Positions 9,992 through 21,780 of a stretch of DNA of 64,000 nucleotides are shown here, piece after piece. The stretch is from contig NC_052614.1 in assembly GCF_016545825.1 (NCBI RefSeq), positions 18,928,559-18,992,558 of the forward strand, written 5' to 3'. Positions within the stretch are counted from its first letter, which is position 1. Every line of letters starts with the position of its first letter. Under the pieces are notes generated by a model. The model searched no databases and was not told where the DNA came from. It saw nothing but the letters and a program-made list of their open reading frames with translations. This DNA is from Eucalyptus grandis (lineage: Eukaryota > Streptophyta > Magnoliopsida > Myrtales > Myrtaceae). The translations under genes were made by a program, and so were the position numbers.

Positions 9992-10735
9992 CTAACGCTC
10001 GAATATTAAAACCCCAAAAAAGTCGTTGGGCTCTTTCAAGCCAAGTGCTCTTATCTGCATAGACACGTCGGGCGATCCTTTGAGAGATGAGCTTTTAGAT
10101 ATAATGACATGTCGCAAGTTTTTCAAGTCTGACAAATTCGTGAAGGCTTTCAATTCTCTACAACGATGAATATGAAGCTCCGATAGTCCAATGGGAAGCT
10201 CTGGGACACATTCAAGTCGACGGCAATAGCTAAGATGGAGTGTCTTGAGACGGGTTAGCTGGGAAAGATGGGGCAAAGACTGCCCTTGGCAGGTGATATA
10301 TAGTCCCCTTAAGCTGGAGGGCAATTCAGGTAACTCTTGAAGCTTTTCACAATACAAAAGGGAGAGCTCCTTTAGCGAAATCAGTTTGCATATATTACTA
10401 GGTAGTCGCTCCAGGTTATCGCAACCTGAAACTTCCAACTGTTGGAGTTTTGTCAACGTTCCAATGGCATCAGGCAATTCCGTTATGCCAGTTTTCTTAA
10501 TATACAAGATCCTCAGATTTTGCAAATTCCCAATGCTTTCAGGTAATTTTGTAATCTTTGAATTCGAAAGTTTTAGCTCAACCAATGATGTCAGAATTTC
10601 AATAGAAGGATGAAGCTCTTTCAAATTTTTACAACATTCGAGATTCAAAACCTCCAACCTTTTGAAAGTGGACAGTCAGAGTTCTTTTCAAAGATAGACA
10701 CCCGTGGAGATTGAGAACTTTGAGCTCGGCGCCTT
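9992..10735 (-). pseudogene. TNL-1 exon 4: LRR region, frame-shifted
   Basis: Acceptor TTTCTAG at 10736, then AAGGCGCCGAGCTC where TNL-2 has one base more; translation runs into TGA near 10690. After the second, 2-base deletion (near 10675) the original frame is open to a stop at 9992, encoding repeats such as LVELKLSNSKITKLPESIG, LRILYIKKTGITELPDAIG and LERLPSNICKLISLKELSL, then LPELPSSLRGLYITCQG. Compared with TNL-2, roughly 140 residues (about six LRR units) between the ELHPSI repeat and the ITKLPESIGNLQNL repeat are missing. The C-terminal tail also differs. Confidence 0.85.
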
Positions 10736-11233
10736 CTAGAAATAAAGAAATGATACGTCGTGTAATTGGACTATCGCAACTCTGTGATTTATTGCTCCTC
10801 CTCATGTTTTCGACCTTTTAGAATTCCTCAAAATTTCCGGTATGCTCCTCTACTCCTTCACTGTTGTCCTATTTAATTTTAAATGTCACTTATAGTAGTG
10901 TTTGGCCACATCAATAGATAAATGTTTTTTAAGCATATTAATTGCAAAATAATGTTAGAGTGCAAAAGTGCAAACTGCATTTATTTTCAAATAAAATTTC
11001 AAATGAGATATTTTCTTATTAGACATAAGCAACTTATATTATCAAAAACTAGATGACAAATTCAAATGGAAGAGATGTATTCATCGGGCACTATGTTTTC
11101 CTTTAATAGTATGAAATTAAAGAGAAATGGCTAGTTTAATTATGAAAATCAATTTTCAAATGTACAAGGAAAAAAATGTTATGTTAAAAAAAAAAAAAAA
11201 AAAAAAAACTTCAATGCCTTCTTTACGTCTTAC

Positions 11234-11515
11234 CTTGAGTGGATCCCATCCTTCCCAATGCTCCGAAATTGCACTATCTGACAGATCGAGTACAACTAAT
11301 TTCTTTGGATGAAAGTTGACCGCAATGAAATCCGAGGGACAGCGGTTCCACTGAAGCCATCTTAACTCAGGAAGTAAGCTTTGGAAATCTCCAGTGAAAT
11401 TAGCACCATCCACTTGAAGGAACCTTAGTTTGGTCATTTTTTTAAACTTTTTGGCTGCGTATGTTCTTCCCTCATCATATTTGCCAAGAGAAAGGGCCTC
11501 AATCTTTATGGTGCC
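11234..11515 (-). CDS. TNL-1 exon 3: NB-ARC to LRR linker
   Basis: 282-nt phase-0 exon between TGTAG acceptor and AAG/GTAAGA donor. It encodes GTIKIEALSLGKYDEGRTY, then the TKLRFLQVDGANFTGDFQSL and LRWLQWNRCPS motifs that are standard in the short linker exon of plant TNLs (first LRR-like unit). It matches the TNL-2 exon at 39874-40155 along its whole length. Confidence 0.9.
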
Positions 11516-12418
11516 CTACATTTTGGAAACATTGTAGATCATAAGTTTTGAATGATGAGATGAGACCAATTAAAATAAAATAAAATGCATTGATTTCGAT
11601 TTGCTATCATACTACTATCGCGTAGGCTTCTATCTTTCATTCTTGTGAAATGAAAGGTTGTAGTTGCATATTATTTATCTAATATATGTAAAGATGAGAA
11701 GCTCAAGCAATTGTCTCCAAAACTTTTTCCTCATCCACCTATACCATTCGCAGTTTGCACCTTCTGAATTTCCAAATTTGCGTCCATTTGCAAATACAAT
11801 GGAAGGCCTCTCTTCATGCATATAGTAATTCAAATATATTTTTCAAAATTCACGCCCTTATGTATGTGAAATAACACTTCCTTTACTCCTATAATATATA
11901 TGTGAACCAATACAACTCTAACCGTCCGAATGCACCTATCAAATTTGCCATCAATATATGTATGAATCCCAATTGTAGAATTTCCTCACTTTTTTGGTGT
12001 TTACTGTGTTTGCAATTGTCAATATCAAAATGAAAACAAGAATGTCATCACAAAAGATACGCATGTGTTTTACGTTCCTTTCTTATCATGTATTTCTTCG
12101 ATGAGGGTTTTTCATTATACGTTGAAGGAAAATTGATAATTACAAACATTCTATATATGATTCTTTTTATTGCTACAGATGTTTGATGCTATATTTCGTG
12201 TTGATTTTGTTACAATGAAGTACTAGTCATCTAAATTTTGCTCATTTTTACCATAGATTTCTAGAATCAGGCAAAAACAATGATTAATCAAAAAAGCTCT
12301 TCTGCTTAGAGAAGCAGCAATTCATGGGGACTCAAGACTGATACTTATTTTTATTTCAAGCAAGAAAGGGAAGATGGACCCACATGCACTGGCTAAGAAA
12401 AGTAGAGAAAACTCATAC

Positions 12419-13508
12419 CTCGCAATTGTCAAGCACATCTAGGGCTTCCTCATAGATGCACAATCTGCTACGCTCTTGAGGCTCCTTTGGATTTTCCATA
12501 CGAACAATTTCCCTTCCGAGATCTCTCAATTGATCATGCATCAATAGCCTTCCATTTCCGCCAATTTTAATTAGGGACATAAGACATAATACTTCAATCC
12601 CCTTCTTGGGGAAAAAATCACAAGCATCCCACATATAAGTTGGATTTTGTTTACATGATCCAATGAAGAGGCATGCGATATCCAAAAATATTTGTTGGTC
12701 CTCATACTCTAATGCTTTGTAACTTATTTTCAACTTCTCTCGCACTTTCTCATGGGGCACTTTCTTTAATTTTTTCAACGTATCTTTCCATACGTTTTCT
12801 CTCTTTCTACATAAGAATGAACCTATAACTTCTAGAGCTAATGGGAGCCCCCCAGTAGTAGATACGACATCACGAGAGATATCTTCATAATCACTTGGAG
12901 GAGAATCCTTTTGAAATGCATGTCTACTAAATAAAATCAATGATTGATCTAAAGACAACTCTTTGAGTGGGTACATGTGATCTACACTAGCTTGGCCAAG
13001 AACATCCTTGTTTCTGGTTGTTATGATGACTATACTTCCTACTTTAAACCAATCACGGTCGACCAAATATTTCAAGTGAGCACTATCATCTATATCATCA
13101 AGAAAAATGAGTGCTTTCTTATGTGCAAATTGAGATTTGATGAGACGGATCCCCTCGTCCACATTAGACACATTACATGGACTTCCTAGGCTAGATATGA
13201 GCTGCTTCTGTAGGCATTTAATACCCTCGCGCTGGTATGCTTCTCGACAATCTGCCACGAAGTGATGATGCTTAAACTGACCAAAGAACTTGTTGTATAA
13301 TACCTTCGCAAGAGTCGTTTTACCGATGCCACCCATTCCATAAATTCCGATAATCAATGTACCATTGAATTTAGCATCTATCAAGCTCATAATATGTTCG
13401 ATACAATCATCAATCCCAACCAACTGTTGGGGAACAATTAGCTGAAATGCTCCTTTTAACTCACTTAGAACTTTTGTGACAACAATTTTGACCAATGCTC
13501 CTTCATGC
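12419..13508 (-). CDS. TNL-1 exon 2: NB-ARC domain
   Basis: 1,090-nt exon, fully open. Nucleotide-binding motifs in order: P-loop GIYGMGGIGKTTLAK, kinase-2 KKALIFLDDID (the final aspartate is typical of TIR-class proteins), RNBS-B GSIVIITTRNKDVL, GLPL motif TGGLPLALEVIGSFL, RNBS-D-like IFLDIACLFIG, and MHD motif LLMHDQLRDLGREIV. All residues expected for ATP/ADP switching are present. It is better preserved than TNL-2, which has a nonsense codon in this exon. Confidence 0.92.
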
Positions 13509-13613
13509 CTGTCAAATAACAATGAATATCAGTATAGGATAGCAATATGTGTATTCTTTTTGAAAAAAGATCTATTTATGAATAATTAAACAATGTTTTG
13601 TTGGAGAAGGTAC

Positions 13614-14419
13614 CCATTATCAATTTTCTCCGATTCCCATCCTTTCAAGGAGCTAACTTCTTTGAGTGCTTCTTCCCATTCCTTCACAACCGTTTCCTCC
13701 ATATTCTTTTTATGTGCATCGATAGCTTCTCTCAATCTCCCTGTAGGATGTCGCACTTGTGAGGGTTCCACTTTGTAAAATATGGGCAACACTATTTGCT
13801 CTTTACTCCTCTTGCACTCTAACATTTGAACCAACTCACGAAGGCACCATTTGCTGGAAACATAGTTCTCGGAAATAATTGGGATAGAGATCGTGGACTG
13901 CGTAATGTTGCAGAGAAGCTCTGGACCAATCTCCTCACCAACACAGAGCTCATTGTCGTCTCTGAACACATGAATTCCTGCATCGGTAAGACTAGTATAG
14001 AGATAGTCGGTGAAATTTTTGCGTGTGTCTATCCCTCTAAAGCTCAAGAACACTTCGTAGGTATTCCCTTTCGGCAATTCGTCTCCCCTTTCATGATCTC
14101 TTCCATGCGGAGCAGTCAATGAGGAAGACACCCCGGAATTCGGATCTTCTGAGTGAGTGGGTTTTTTTCTTTTACAATGCGATTGGCAATTTAAGTTGAA
14201 AGGGAAATGAAGTGACGAAGGGAAATGAAGTGACGAGAAAACAAAGGAATTGGAGAGACAGGAAGAGAACGGAAAGAACATTTTCCTTTTTCTTGATTGG
14301 AAGTACATCATGGAGTGATTGACCAACGAGATTCTCATTCTGTTATAAAATAAGAGATTGATCAAGCAGAGCCTTAAAAGAAAGCCAGCCTTCACGGTCC
14401 AGATCTGCGAATCGCACAA
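13614..14419 (-). CDS. TNL-1 exon 1: TIR domain
   Basis: Open minus-strand frame ending at a GG/GTACC donor. TIR motifs in order: YEVFLSFRGIDTRKNFTDYL (box 1), DAGIHVFRDDNELCVGEEI (box 2), IPIISENYVSSKWCLREL with the conserved glutamate of WCLREL that is catalytic in plant TIR NADases, and FYKVEPSQVRH (box 3). The start is uncertain: the ATG used by TNL-2 (42810) is not conserved here, and in-frame upstream ATGs give a leader of 60 or more extra residues with a serine/phenylalanine-rich segment. The true start may be one of these or the exon may lack a good start. Confidence 0.85.
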
Positions 14420-14579
14420 ATGTCTTTCATGACTCAGTTAATTCGAACGAAAATATAAGAACTCGCACACCTCTTGCTTACTCAGAAGAAAATGGAGCAA
14501 TCAAAGTAGGAAACAGAAAAGAGCAAGGAGTCGGTTGACCGCCTGAGGAGTGCTCAAACAACACAACCCTGGTATCTCC

Positions 14580-15060
14580 ACCGATTTTCAGCCTTTGAAG
14601 TAGGATTTACCAACACGCGAAATTCTTTTATATGCGTGCTCGAACAATCGAGTTCTTGCCATCCAACGGTCCAAAGCTCTCCATGCTAATCGAACCGCTG
14701 TGAGCCATGCCACGGAAAGAATAATCATTGCACGCGTAATTTCCGCGGCATCATGACTTTTTCTTTCTTTTTTTGGTCGAAGTAGCATCATTGACTTGGA
14801 GACACGCAATACTCAGCAGCATCGTGACTTGACTTGCTTTTTATATTAATAAGAAAAAGTGGAAAAGAGAACTGACGAGCAACACTCGCATGATCCTGCC
14901 TCCACCGATTCACACCATGTTACTGGGAAGGTGCTTCGAACCTGTCTACGCGCTTTCATTGAAATTTGAGAGATCCAGGACTGGCTGAACTTGACTTGAC
15001 TTGCTTTCATTCTCTTATACACTGCTAATTTACATGAGTTAGACAAGAGCGTATGAATCG
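14580..15060. repeat. TNL-1 upstream flank, first copy of the flank repeat
   Basis: Begins with the block GCGTGCTCGAACAATCGAGT, CTTGCCATCCAACGG, GCTAATCGAACCGCTGTGAG, CACGCGTAATTTCCGCGGC and TTGACTTGCTTTTTATATT, then a second half-copy to 15010. The same block occurs upstream of TNL-2 (43132, 43357) and at 18368, 21427, 24100, 56258 and 57850. It lies within about 200 bp of the TNL-1 first exon and so probably includes its promoter, but no TATA box or start site can be assigned with confidence. Confidence 0.7.
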
Positions 15061-15323
15061 GGGGATTATACAGGATTTTGTTATAAAAAGCCTACCCAGA
15101 GGCTTTTTCTTTTTTTTCCTTTTATTCGTCTAGAAAGGTAACTCTAAAATAAATCTTTTTCAAAATAATTTCCTTAAACTAGATTTCTCCGTACTACTTT
15201 TTGCTTAAAAATTATCAAATCGTTACCTCCACCCAAGCCACTTTTATCTCTCCCCTTAAATTAATAGCTTTTAACATTTTACATAAATTTTATTCTTTTG
15301 GTGTTGCATTAATAAATTCTTGA

Positions 15324-16239
15324 GAAAGTCCAAAATGTTCTTATTTTCTCAAATAAGGGGTCAAAGTAAATCTAGTTTCAAATAAGGGTCTAAAGTAGCC
15401 TTAGTTATTTCAAATAAGGGCCTAAAGTAGCCATGATTGTTTCAAATAAGGGCTTGACTTTGCCAATTGCCAACTAACTAAATTTTTCGACCGATCAAGA
15501 GTGTTTTTGTCCAAAATTTACTTTTTATTCATTTCTCTTTTTTTTCTTTTACGCCATCAACTAGTAGCCACTAACAAAGGCTGGCAAGGGTTGGCGACCC
15601 TCACCGACTACTAAGAAGGGCAAACTAGGGCTTGACAACCTCGTTGGCCGCTCGGAAGGGCCAACGAGGGTCTGCAAGCACTTGCCAGCAGCAAGCGAGG
15701 GCCTACAAGCCCTTGCCAGCCTCGGGTGCGGTGACCCTTGCTAGATCTAGTGAGGGTTGGCCTCACCTATTGACGAGGGCCAATCTCGCCAATGGCCACG
15801 AGGGGCAGCCTCCCTCAAGGCAAGGATTGCCTTGTCTATGGCCAATGTGGGTGGCCCTTGTCGAATTGGGCAAGGCCAACCCTCACCCAGTCCTTTGTGG
15901 GTATTGCCCATGGCTTATGCAAAGAGGAAGAACAAGAACAAGAAATAGAAAAAGGGGGGGAATGATAAATGACAAAAATACCATTGATCGCCGAAGATTA
16001 GGCCCTTATCTCGAAACATATATAGCTACTCCAAGCCCTTATTTGAAATAGACATAACCACTTCAGCCTCTATTCAAAACAGACATAACCACTTTAGGTC
16101 TTTATTTGAAACAAGATTTATTTCAAGCCCTTATTTAAAAAAAATGATAATACTTCAGAACCTTATTTAAAACAAAATCATTTTCAGGCTCTTATTTGAG
16201 AAAATGAAGGCACTCCATGCCCTTTTTTAAAATTATCCC
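15324..16239. mobile_element. Mutator-like MITE with subterminal repeats
   Basis: 916-bp element flanked by TAAATTCTTGA (15313-15323 and 16240-16250), an 11-bp match. The ends are inverted: TTTTCTCAAATAAGG-type sequence on the left and CCTTATTTGAGAAAA-type on the right. Both sides carry four or more subterminal repeats of TCAAATAAGGGCCTAAAGTA or its complement. The centre (15570-15950) is GC-rich and without a credible protein. Paralogous flank copies at about 22120 and 25150 lack the insert, which supports the boundaries. Long TIRs with subterminal repeats and a 9-11-bp duplication point to the Mutator superfamily. Confidence 0.75.
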
Positions 16240-16250
16240 TAAATTCTTGA

Positions 16251-18360
16251 CCAACAATTCTCCATAATTGAATAAAAATTTGGTGATATTTTTTTTCTCC
16301 TTTTATGTCATCTTTAATCACACTTTTTTATTTCATGTTGACATTCTCCGCCAATATGCTCTTCACCAAAATATAATTTCCCGCAGCACAATAGAGGAGG
16401 GTTCAATCTTAGCTTATTTAGCATTAGAAGATGTGATTTGAAAAATCGAAGCTATTAATGGAGAGAGACAACATTAAACACGACACCAACAGGTGATTAC
16501 GTCGACACCTTGTGCATTAAAGCTCGAAAGTATCAGCTTACTTTTGCTGCCCTACAGACTAGCTTAGTTCATAAAATCTCCTAAGAGCAGGTACTTCTTT
16601 ATTCATAGGTACAAAAATTCTTACACATGCCTTGATAAGAGGAGAGAAAAAAGGCTCAACGGCTTAGTACGCAAGTGACTAACCGCGCCTCATTATTCTA
16701 GGATCAAAAGCTTATACATCAATAGCATGAGATGGAACATTGTATCCCATGATCAGCACGAGAAAAACCTTGACACTTAAAGTCTATATTGTTTGATCAC
16801 TATCACATGTCCTACGACAAGGTCCAAACAGATTCCTTTATCTGGAGATGTACAGAATGCATGAAATGCACAGCCCCAATTTAGGATTAAGATTGGATGG
16901 ATAATAAGTCGTATTAACGATAAACAAGAGTTATACCAAGCGCCAACATTAATCAGATGTCCAATTAGATAAATATTTGACAGCTGATATTGACCCAAAC
17001 ATTATGAATTCCTAATGCCTAACTTTAAAGACTGAAATCTGAAAAAATGTGCAAAAGGCAACCCTAGAAACTGTGTCAGTGATCACTTACGTCCATTTAC
17101 AGTTCTTGGGATGTTAGTGAACGCAATTGAAGCTTCTCCTCAAGATCCTATAAACCGATTAACGAAATGCATTAATATGACAAAATTTATGCTACAAATA
17201 TCCAAAATATTTGCATCTGTTCAACCCAATTTTTTTCATGAATCTCCCTGACATCGTCTCCACCTACTTCATTCTTACAAGTGCACTACTTGGATTCCTT
17301 CTCATACAACTTACAGTCCACTTTAACTCTAACTCATGACTTTGAGACATATGAATCAATCTACAATGTCGTTTAATCCACGTGTTTTCAGGCATTGCAG
17401 TGATCTAACAATCCTAACAACAAAACATAGACAGTCACGTATTGCTAGTAAGTCGGATTACAAATGAACTTTCTCGAATTCGAGTTAATTAGAAATATAT
17501 CCCTCGATATGACTTGAAGTGTGAAATTGAAAAACACATTCCATATTACGTACCTCATCAATTAATTCATATTCGTGCATATTCTCTTTTATATTATTTG
17601 CGTTGATGTAAATTTCAGATTATCGTATTCAACAGGAGCCTTTTTGTACACTTAACTTGCAAAACATGAAAAGAAATGAAGTACTCAAAGCTCTGCATAC
17701 TGACATTAATGAAGTAATCAGCTTTTGGAGTGAAGAAGAAACGATGACTTTTCATTTGAGTTGCTTCTCATACTTCCATGAGGGTTTGCTATACATCCGA
17801 TACTTACTAGACCTGGAGTACATGAATTGTAATTGAAAACTTAATGAGTGAACCATATTTTTGTTGTTCCATTCAAATAGGTTCCATGAAACGAATTAAA
17901 GTTTAAAAATTATTCAATGATTTTCATAGGAGTCACTCTTTTCCCATTTCACTTTATGATACAATATTCAAACCCTTCACATCTTCTTCCGTAAGGAAAA
18001 AAGATTTTAGGCAACAAATGATTGATGAAAATGGTCGAGTTTTATAGGAAATATGTGATGGTTTCTTTACTTCGCCAGCTAGAAGTTAAAAGCGAAAACA
18101 AATTATAAAAAGAAATAACCCTAAGTTGCCACTTGGAAGCACCAATAGTAAATTGAAAATTGGAAGAGAAGATGTAGAGAAAACTTCCAGCAAATCTGAA
18201 AATTGATAGAGCCATCGAAGAAACACATCCTCCTCAATATTTCGAGCTTCTCACTGTGTTACCCACATTCATGCCAATAGTTGAGAGAAATGTCAAAACT
18301 AGCCAATATCAAATACATTCCAGTGACAGAAAGTTTAGAAAGAAATGACATTACAACACT
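16251..18360. repeat. Flank repeat unit 1, distal part
   Basis: Non-coding. It contains the marker CTCAACGGCTTAGTACGCAA (16655) and the marker TCCTACGACAAGGTCCAAAC (about 16811), which recur in each later unit. No gene or TNL exon is visible. Confidence 0.65.
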
Positions 18361-18364
18361 CTAC

Positions 18365-18720
18365 TGTGCGTGCTTGAACAATGCTGAGTTCTTGCCATCC
18401 AACGGTTTAAGAATCTTCAACTAATCGAACCGCTGAGATTGCGATGATTTCCACGGCATGGCGCGGAAGGGGCGCGGAGCCTACTAAGGCGCGTTCTTTC
18501 GAACGACTTCGACTTGGCTTACTTTTTCTATTCAGAAAACTATTTTTTTTGTCATAATATTAATAAAATAATTAGAAAAGAAAAGTAAAGGGCAATTATT
18601 GCTAGCGTAATTTCCGTAGCATTATGCGGAAGGTGCGTCGAACCTACACATGCTAGTGCTCTTTGACTAGACTTGCTTTTACAAGTGCAAAAAAAATTGG
18701 AAAGGAAACCAACGAGCAAT
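18365..18720. repeat. Flank repeat unit 2, promoter-like block
   Basis: Copy of the TNL upstream block (GCGTGCTTGAACAATGCTGA, CTTGCCATCCAACGG, CTAATCGAACCGCTGAGA) followed by a half-copy from 18600. No TIR or NB-ARC exon follows on the minus strand. Confidence 0.7.
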
Positions 18721-19571
18721 ACAGCTGCTCGGAGTAAGGTCGATTGTAAAGATTAGATGTACCCGTCTTACGAAAGACTGGAATCGGGTGAGGCCCTGTA
18801 TCCCAATTTGAATGGACTATAGGCATATTCGGACATGTGATATAATCAACAATGACAGGAAAAAACAATATATGGATATTGCATTATTGAGACAACTGAC
18901 AATCAATTGATCGTAAATACTAGAGGTTTTATTTGTTCTTGCTTAGCCAAGGTAGAAAATTACAATGATCTTGTTTGTACAAAACAACTTATTGAGTTAA
19001 TGAGTTACGTTAAATCCATCTCATTATGTACACGAGATGATTCTATCCACCCTTCTTTTTCCTTTTCATTGATTCACAAGGCATTATAGTCAACTCCTCC
19101 CGAATGGATGGAATTAAGGGTTTGTATATTTAGTGTCACATTTAGAAATACTTGGCCAACGAGTTCTCCACCATCGAATAATTATTTAGTGTTACCATTT
19201 TTCCCTTTTATTTCATTTGGTGTTTAGCTTTTTATTTTGTGTTAACATTTTCGGTCAACGGGTTCTCTATCAAAGTACATTTTTCCTTAGCACAGTATTA
19301 AGCTTCTTCAGAACCTAAAATGATTAGATAATATAGAAAAAAAAAAGCTCAACGGCTTAGTATGCGAGTGACTAACCACACCCCATCCTTCTAGGATCAA
19401 AAACTTACGAGTAAGAAGATTAAAATTGAACGTTATACTTCATGATCAACAAGTGATTTGAAAAGGAAATCCTATATGCTCGCTTTCCAAAAAAGAGAAG
19501 GAAAAGAAAATCCAATAAGTTATGTAATACAAAAATTCAGAAGTAACTTGGAATTAAAAGTTTTGATACAT
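18721..19571. repeat. Flank repeat unit 2, middle
   Basis: Non-coding sequence paralogous to 56540-57840 (for example TTCGGACATGTGATATAATC and CAAGGCATTATAGT-type stretches) and carrying CTCAACGGCTTAGTATGCGA at 19348. No gene seen. Confidence 0.6.
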
Positions 19572-19573
19572 AA

Positions 19574-19802
19574 CCCACCCACGCATGGTTGCGCTGGTTG
19601 AGGTGTACCTCATGATTTGGCACCAGGTCAAGGGTTTGACTCCCTGAGTTGTCACAACTCTCAAAGTAGTTCCGTGATTTAAGCAGGTAGCCCCGACGGT
19701 GGGTTGCTGGGCTAATTTCCCCCGGGGTTTAATCGGTGCTATGCTCTCAAAGGTGAGCTTGGCCGGTGAGTTAGGCCGGATCCTTGGTATATAAAAAAAA
19801 TA
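19574..19802 (+). mobile_element. tRNA-derived SINE
   Basis: About 230 bp beginning with sequences like RNA polymerase III internal promoter boxes: GGTTGCGCTGGTTGAGG (A box) and AGGGTTTGACTCCC (B box), about 35 bases apart. It then has a GC-rich body (CCCCGACGGTGGGTTGCTGG) and an A-rich tail (19793-19808). It interrupts a paralogous flank unit that reads continuously elsewhere. A short duplication, ATACATA, is present on both sides (about 19566 and 19811). It resembles the plant Au-type SINE class; exact family unverified. Confidence 0.72.
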
Positions 19803-19809
19803 AAAAATC

Positions 19810-21420
19810 AATACATAGGTAAAATCTTGTCTCTCGAAATCTCAATTGTAGGATCACAATCACATGTCCTACGACAAGGTCCAAACTATTACTTTAATTG
19901 AAGATTTACAGAACGCATGAAATGCATAGCCCCTATTAAGGATCATGATACTATCTACTATAAGCAAGAGATATACCAAATGCCACGATTTGATTTGATT
20001 AGTTGAAGATCTTGTTGTAGATAGTATTAATTGGCAATAGAAAAATAGCATAGCATGCCAACACAGATACGACACCCAACATCATAGTCCCGATTCTAAT
20101 CTTGTTGTATTAGGCAACTCGACCCAAGCCTTGCTATCACGCTTGCACAGCTTTGGTAGCGGTTCACTCACAATGTCGGATGTACCCAAATGTTCTCTGG
20201 GTATGGCAGTGATGTCTGAATCCCAACAACTTATTATTGCTAGTATATAGGATTATGGATAAAATTTCTCGAATTCGACTTGGTCAGAAATTTACTACTC
20301 GGGATGACTCTTCTATTAACTCAAATGTAAAATTAGAAAAGGCATTCAACACGATGTTCCTAATCAACTGTACATAATTGTGCAATTCTCTTCTATATTA
20401 TTTGCACTTATGTCAACTTTGGACTGCCGTACTCAACGTGAGCTTTTTTGTACAATTAAATTGCAAAAAGTAATAAAAAAAGAAAGAGAAAAAAGAAGTA
20501 TCCAAAGCTCCAGACACCGATATTAATGAAGTAACGAGTTTTCAGAGTGAAAACAAGATAACTTTTCATTCAAGTTGCTTCTCATACTTCCTTGAGGGTC
20601 TGCCATTCAGCTAATGCTTTCTAGACTTTGAGATTTGCATAAAAATGTAATAGAAGACTTAAGGGGCAAATCATTTTTTTTTCGTTCCATTCAAACATGT
20701 TCCATGAAATGAATGGAAGTTCAAGAACTACTCAATTGTTCCCATAGGAGTCACTCTTTTCCCATTTCACTCTATGACAGATATTCAAATCCTATTTCTT
20801 TTGTAGAGAAAAGAGATTTCAGATAACAACCGATTGATGATATCAATCAAATGTGGAGATTAATAGGGAATGTGTGATGATTTCTATAATTTGCCAATTA
20901 GAGGATAAAAGAGAAAACAAATTAGACAAAGAAATAATTCTAAGTTGCCATTTGGAACCACCAATAGTAAAATGAAAATGGGAAGAGACTACGTAAAGAG
21001 AACCTCCATCAAGTCCAAATCTTAGTAGAGTTGTCGAAGAAACACATTATCCTCATACTTACCAAGAGTTGAGAGATGTCATAACTAGTTGACACCAAAC
21101 ACATTCTCGCAATAGAAACTTCAAAGAGAAATAACATCACAACAAAGTTTCTTATTGAAATGACATCACGACATCAGCTTGGAGATGAATGAGGAGATAA
21201 AAGTAAAGTTGTCTTATTTAAATGAAGCTTCCTAGGAATAGGTTTTTAGAACTGCCAACAACCAAGATTGGGTCCAATTTCCGGCCAAAGAAAAATTCAA
21301 ATGTGAAATGAAATGGAAAAGTAGCATTCATTAAGCCTTTACTTTGGAGAGCTAATGTTATCTCCGATGTTAAAAAAACACAAACACCAGTGAAATTTGT
21401 AATGTGAAACAGAATTTATT
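19810..21420. repeat. Flank repeat unit 2, distal part
   Basis: Non-coding; holds the marker TCCTACGACAAGGTCCAAAC at about 19867 and a region paralogous to 17560-18340 (TCGAATTCGACTT-type, AGTTGCTTCTCATACTTCC). No gene or RNA seen. Confidence 0.6.
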
Positions 21421-21780
21421 GATAACGCGCTCATTTCTATTGAAAAATGTTGAGTTATTGCCATCCAACGGTCCAATATTCTTCATGATAATCGAAGCGC
21501 TGTGAGCATGCCGGAAAAAGAAAAAAGAAGAAGGCACACTGCACGCGTAAATTCCGCAGCATCTTGCGGAACCCAACGAGCAAGTGAGCAAGTGCTCACA
21601 TGCATCATGACTCGGCTCTGCTTCGCATGTTAATAGGTAAAGATAGAAAAGAGAACTGACGAGCAATACTCACATGCTCCTGCTGTCATCTGCACCGATG
21701 CTCAGCATTATGCGGAAGGTGCTTTCATTGAGATTTGAGATCCAGCGCTGTCTTGACTTGGCTGGACTTTTTTATCAGTA
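21421..21780. repeat. Flank repeat unit 3, promoter-like block
   Basis: Third copy of the TNL upstream block (TTGCCATCCAACGGTCCAAT, TAATCGAAGCGCTGTGAG, CACGCGTAAATTCCGCAGC), with a half-copy from 21655. No coding exon follows. Confidence 0.65.

Larger units (their letters stand above)
9992..14419 (-). pseudogene. TNL-1: TIR-NB-ARC-LRR resistance gene, truncated by early stop in LRR exon
   Basis: Four exons on the minus strand: TIR (14419-13614), NB-ARC (13508-12419), linker (11515-11234) and LRR (10735-9992). Introns are 105, 903 and 498 bp, all GT-AG, with phases that join correctly through exon 3. Such proteins sense pathogen effectors; the TIR domain has NAD-cleaving activity in signalling. 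Exons 1-3 are open. At the start of exon 4 a 1-base deletion relative to TNL-2 shifts the frame into TGA within about 16 codons; a later 2-base deletion brings the frame back. The predicted product is therefore a TIR-NB-ARC protein without LRRs, or the gene is dead. The LRR exon also has about six repeats fewer than TNL-2. Introns 2 and 3 are AT-rich and hold only a 23-A run (11186-11208). Confidence 0.85.

Noticed and set aside
14588..15046. Short minus-strand frames upstream of TNL-1 as upstream ORFs
   Set aside because: They fall in the repeated flank block, and the frames differ in the paralogous copies.
15632..16051. 139-codon plus-strand frame with GC-rich composition
   Set aside because: It lies in the GC-rich core of the MITE at 15324-16239, has no recognisable domain and its composition follows the repeat.
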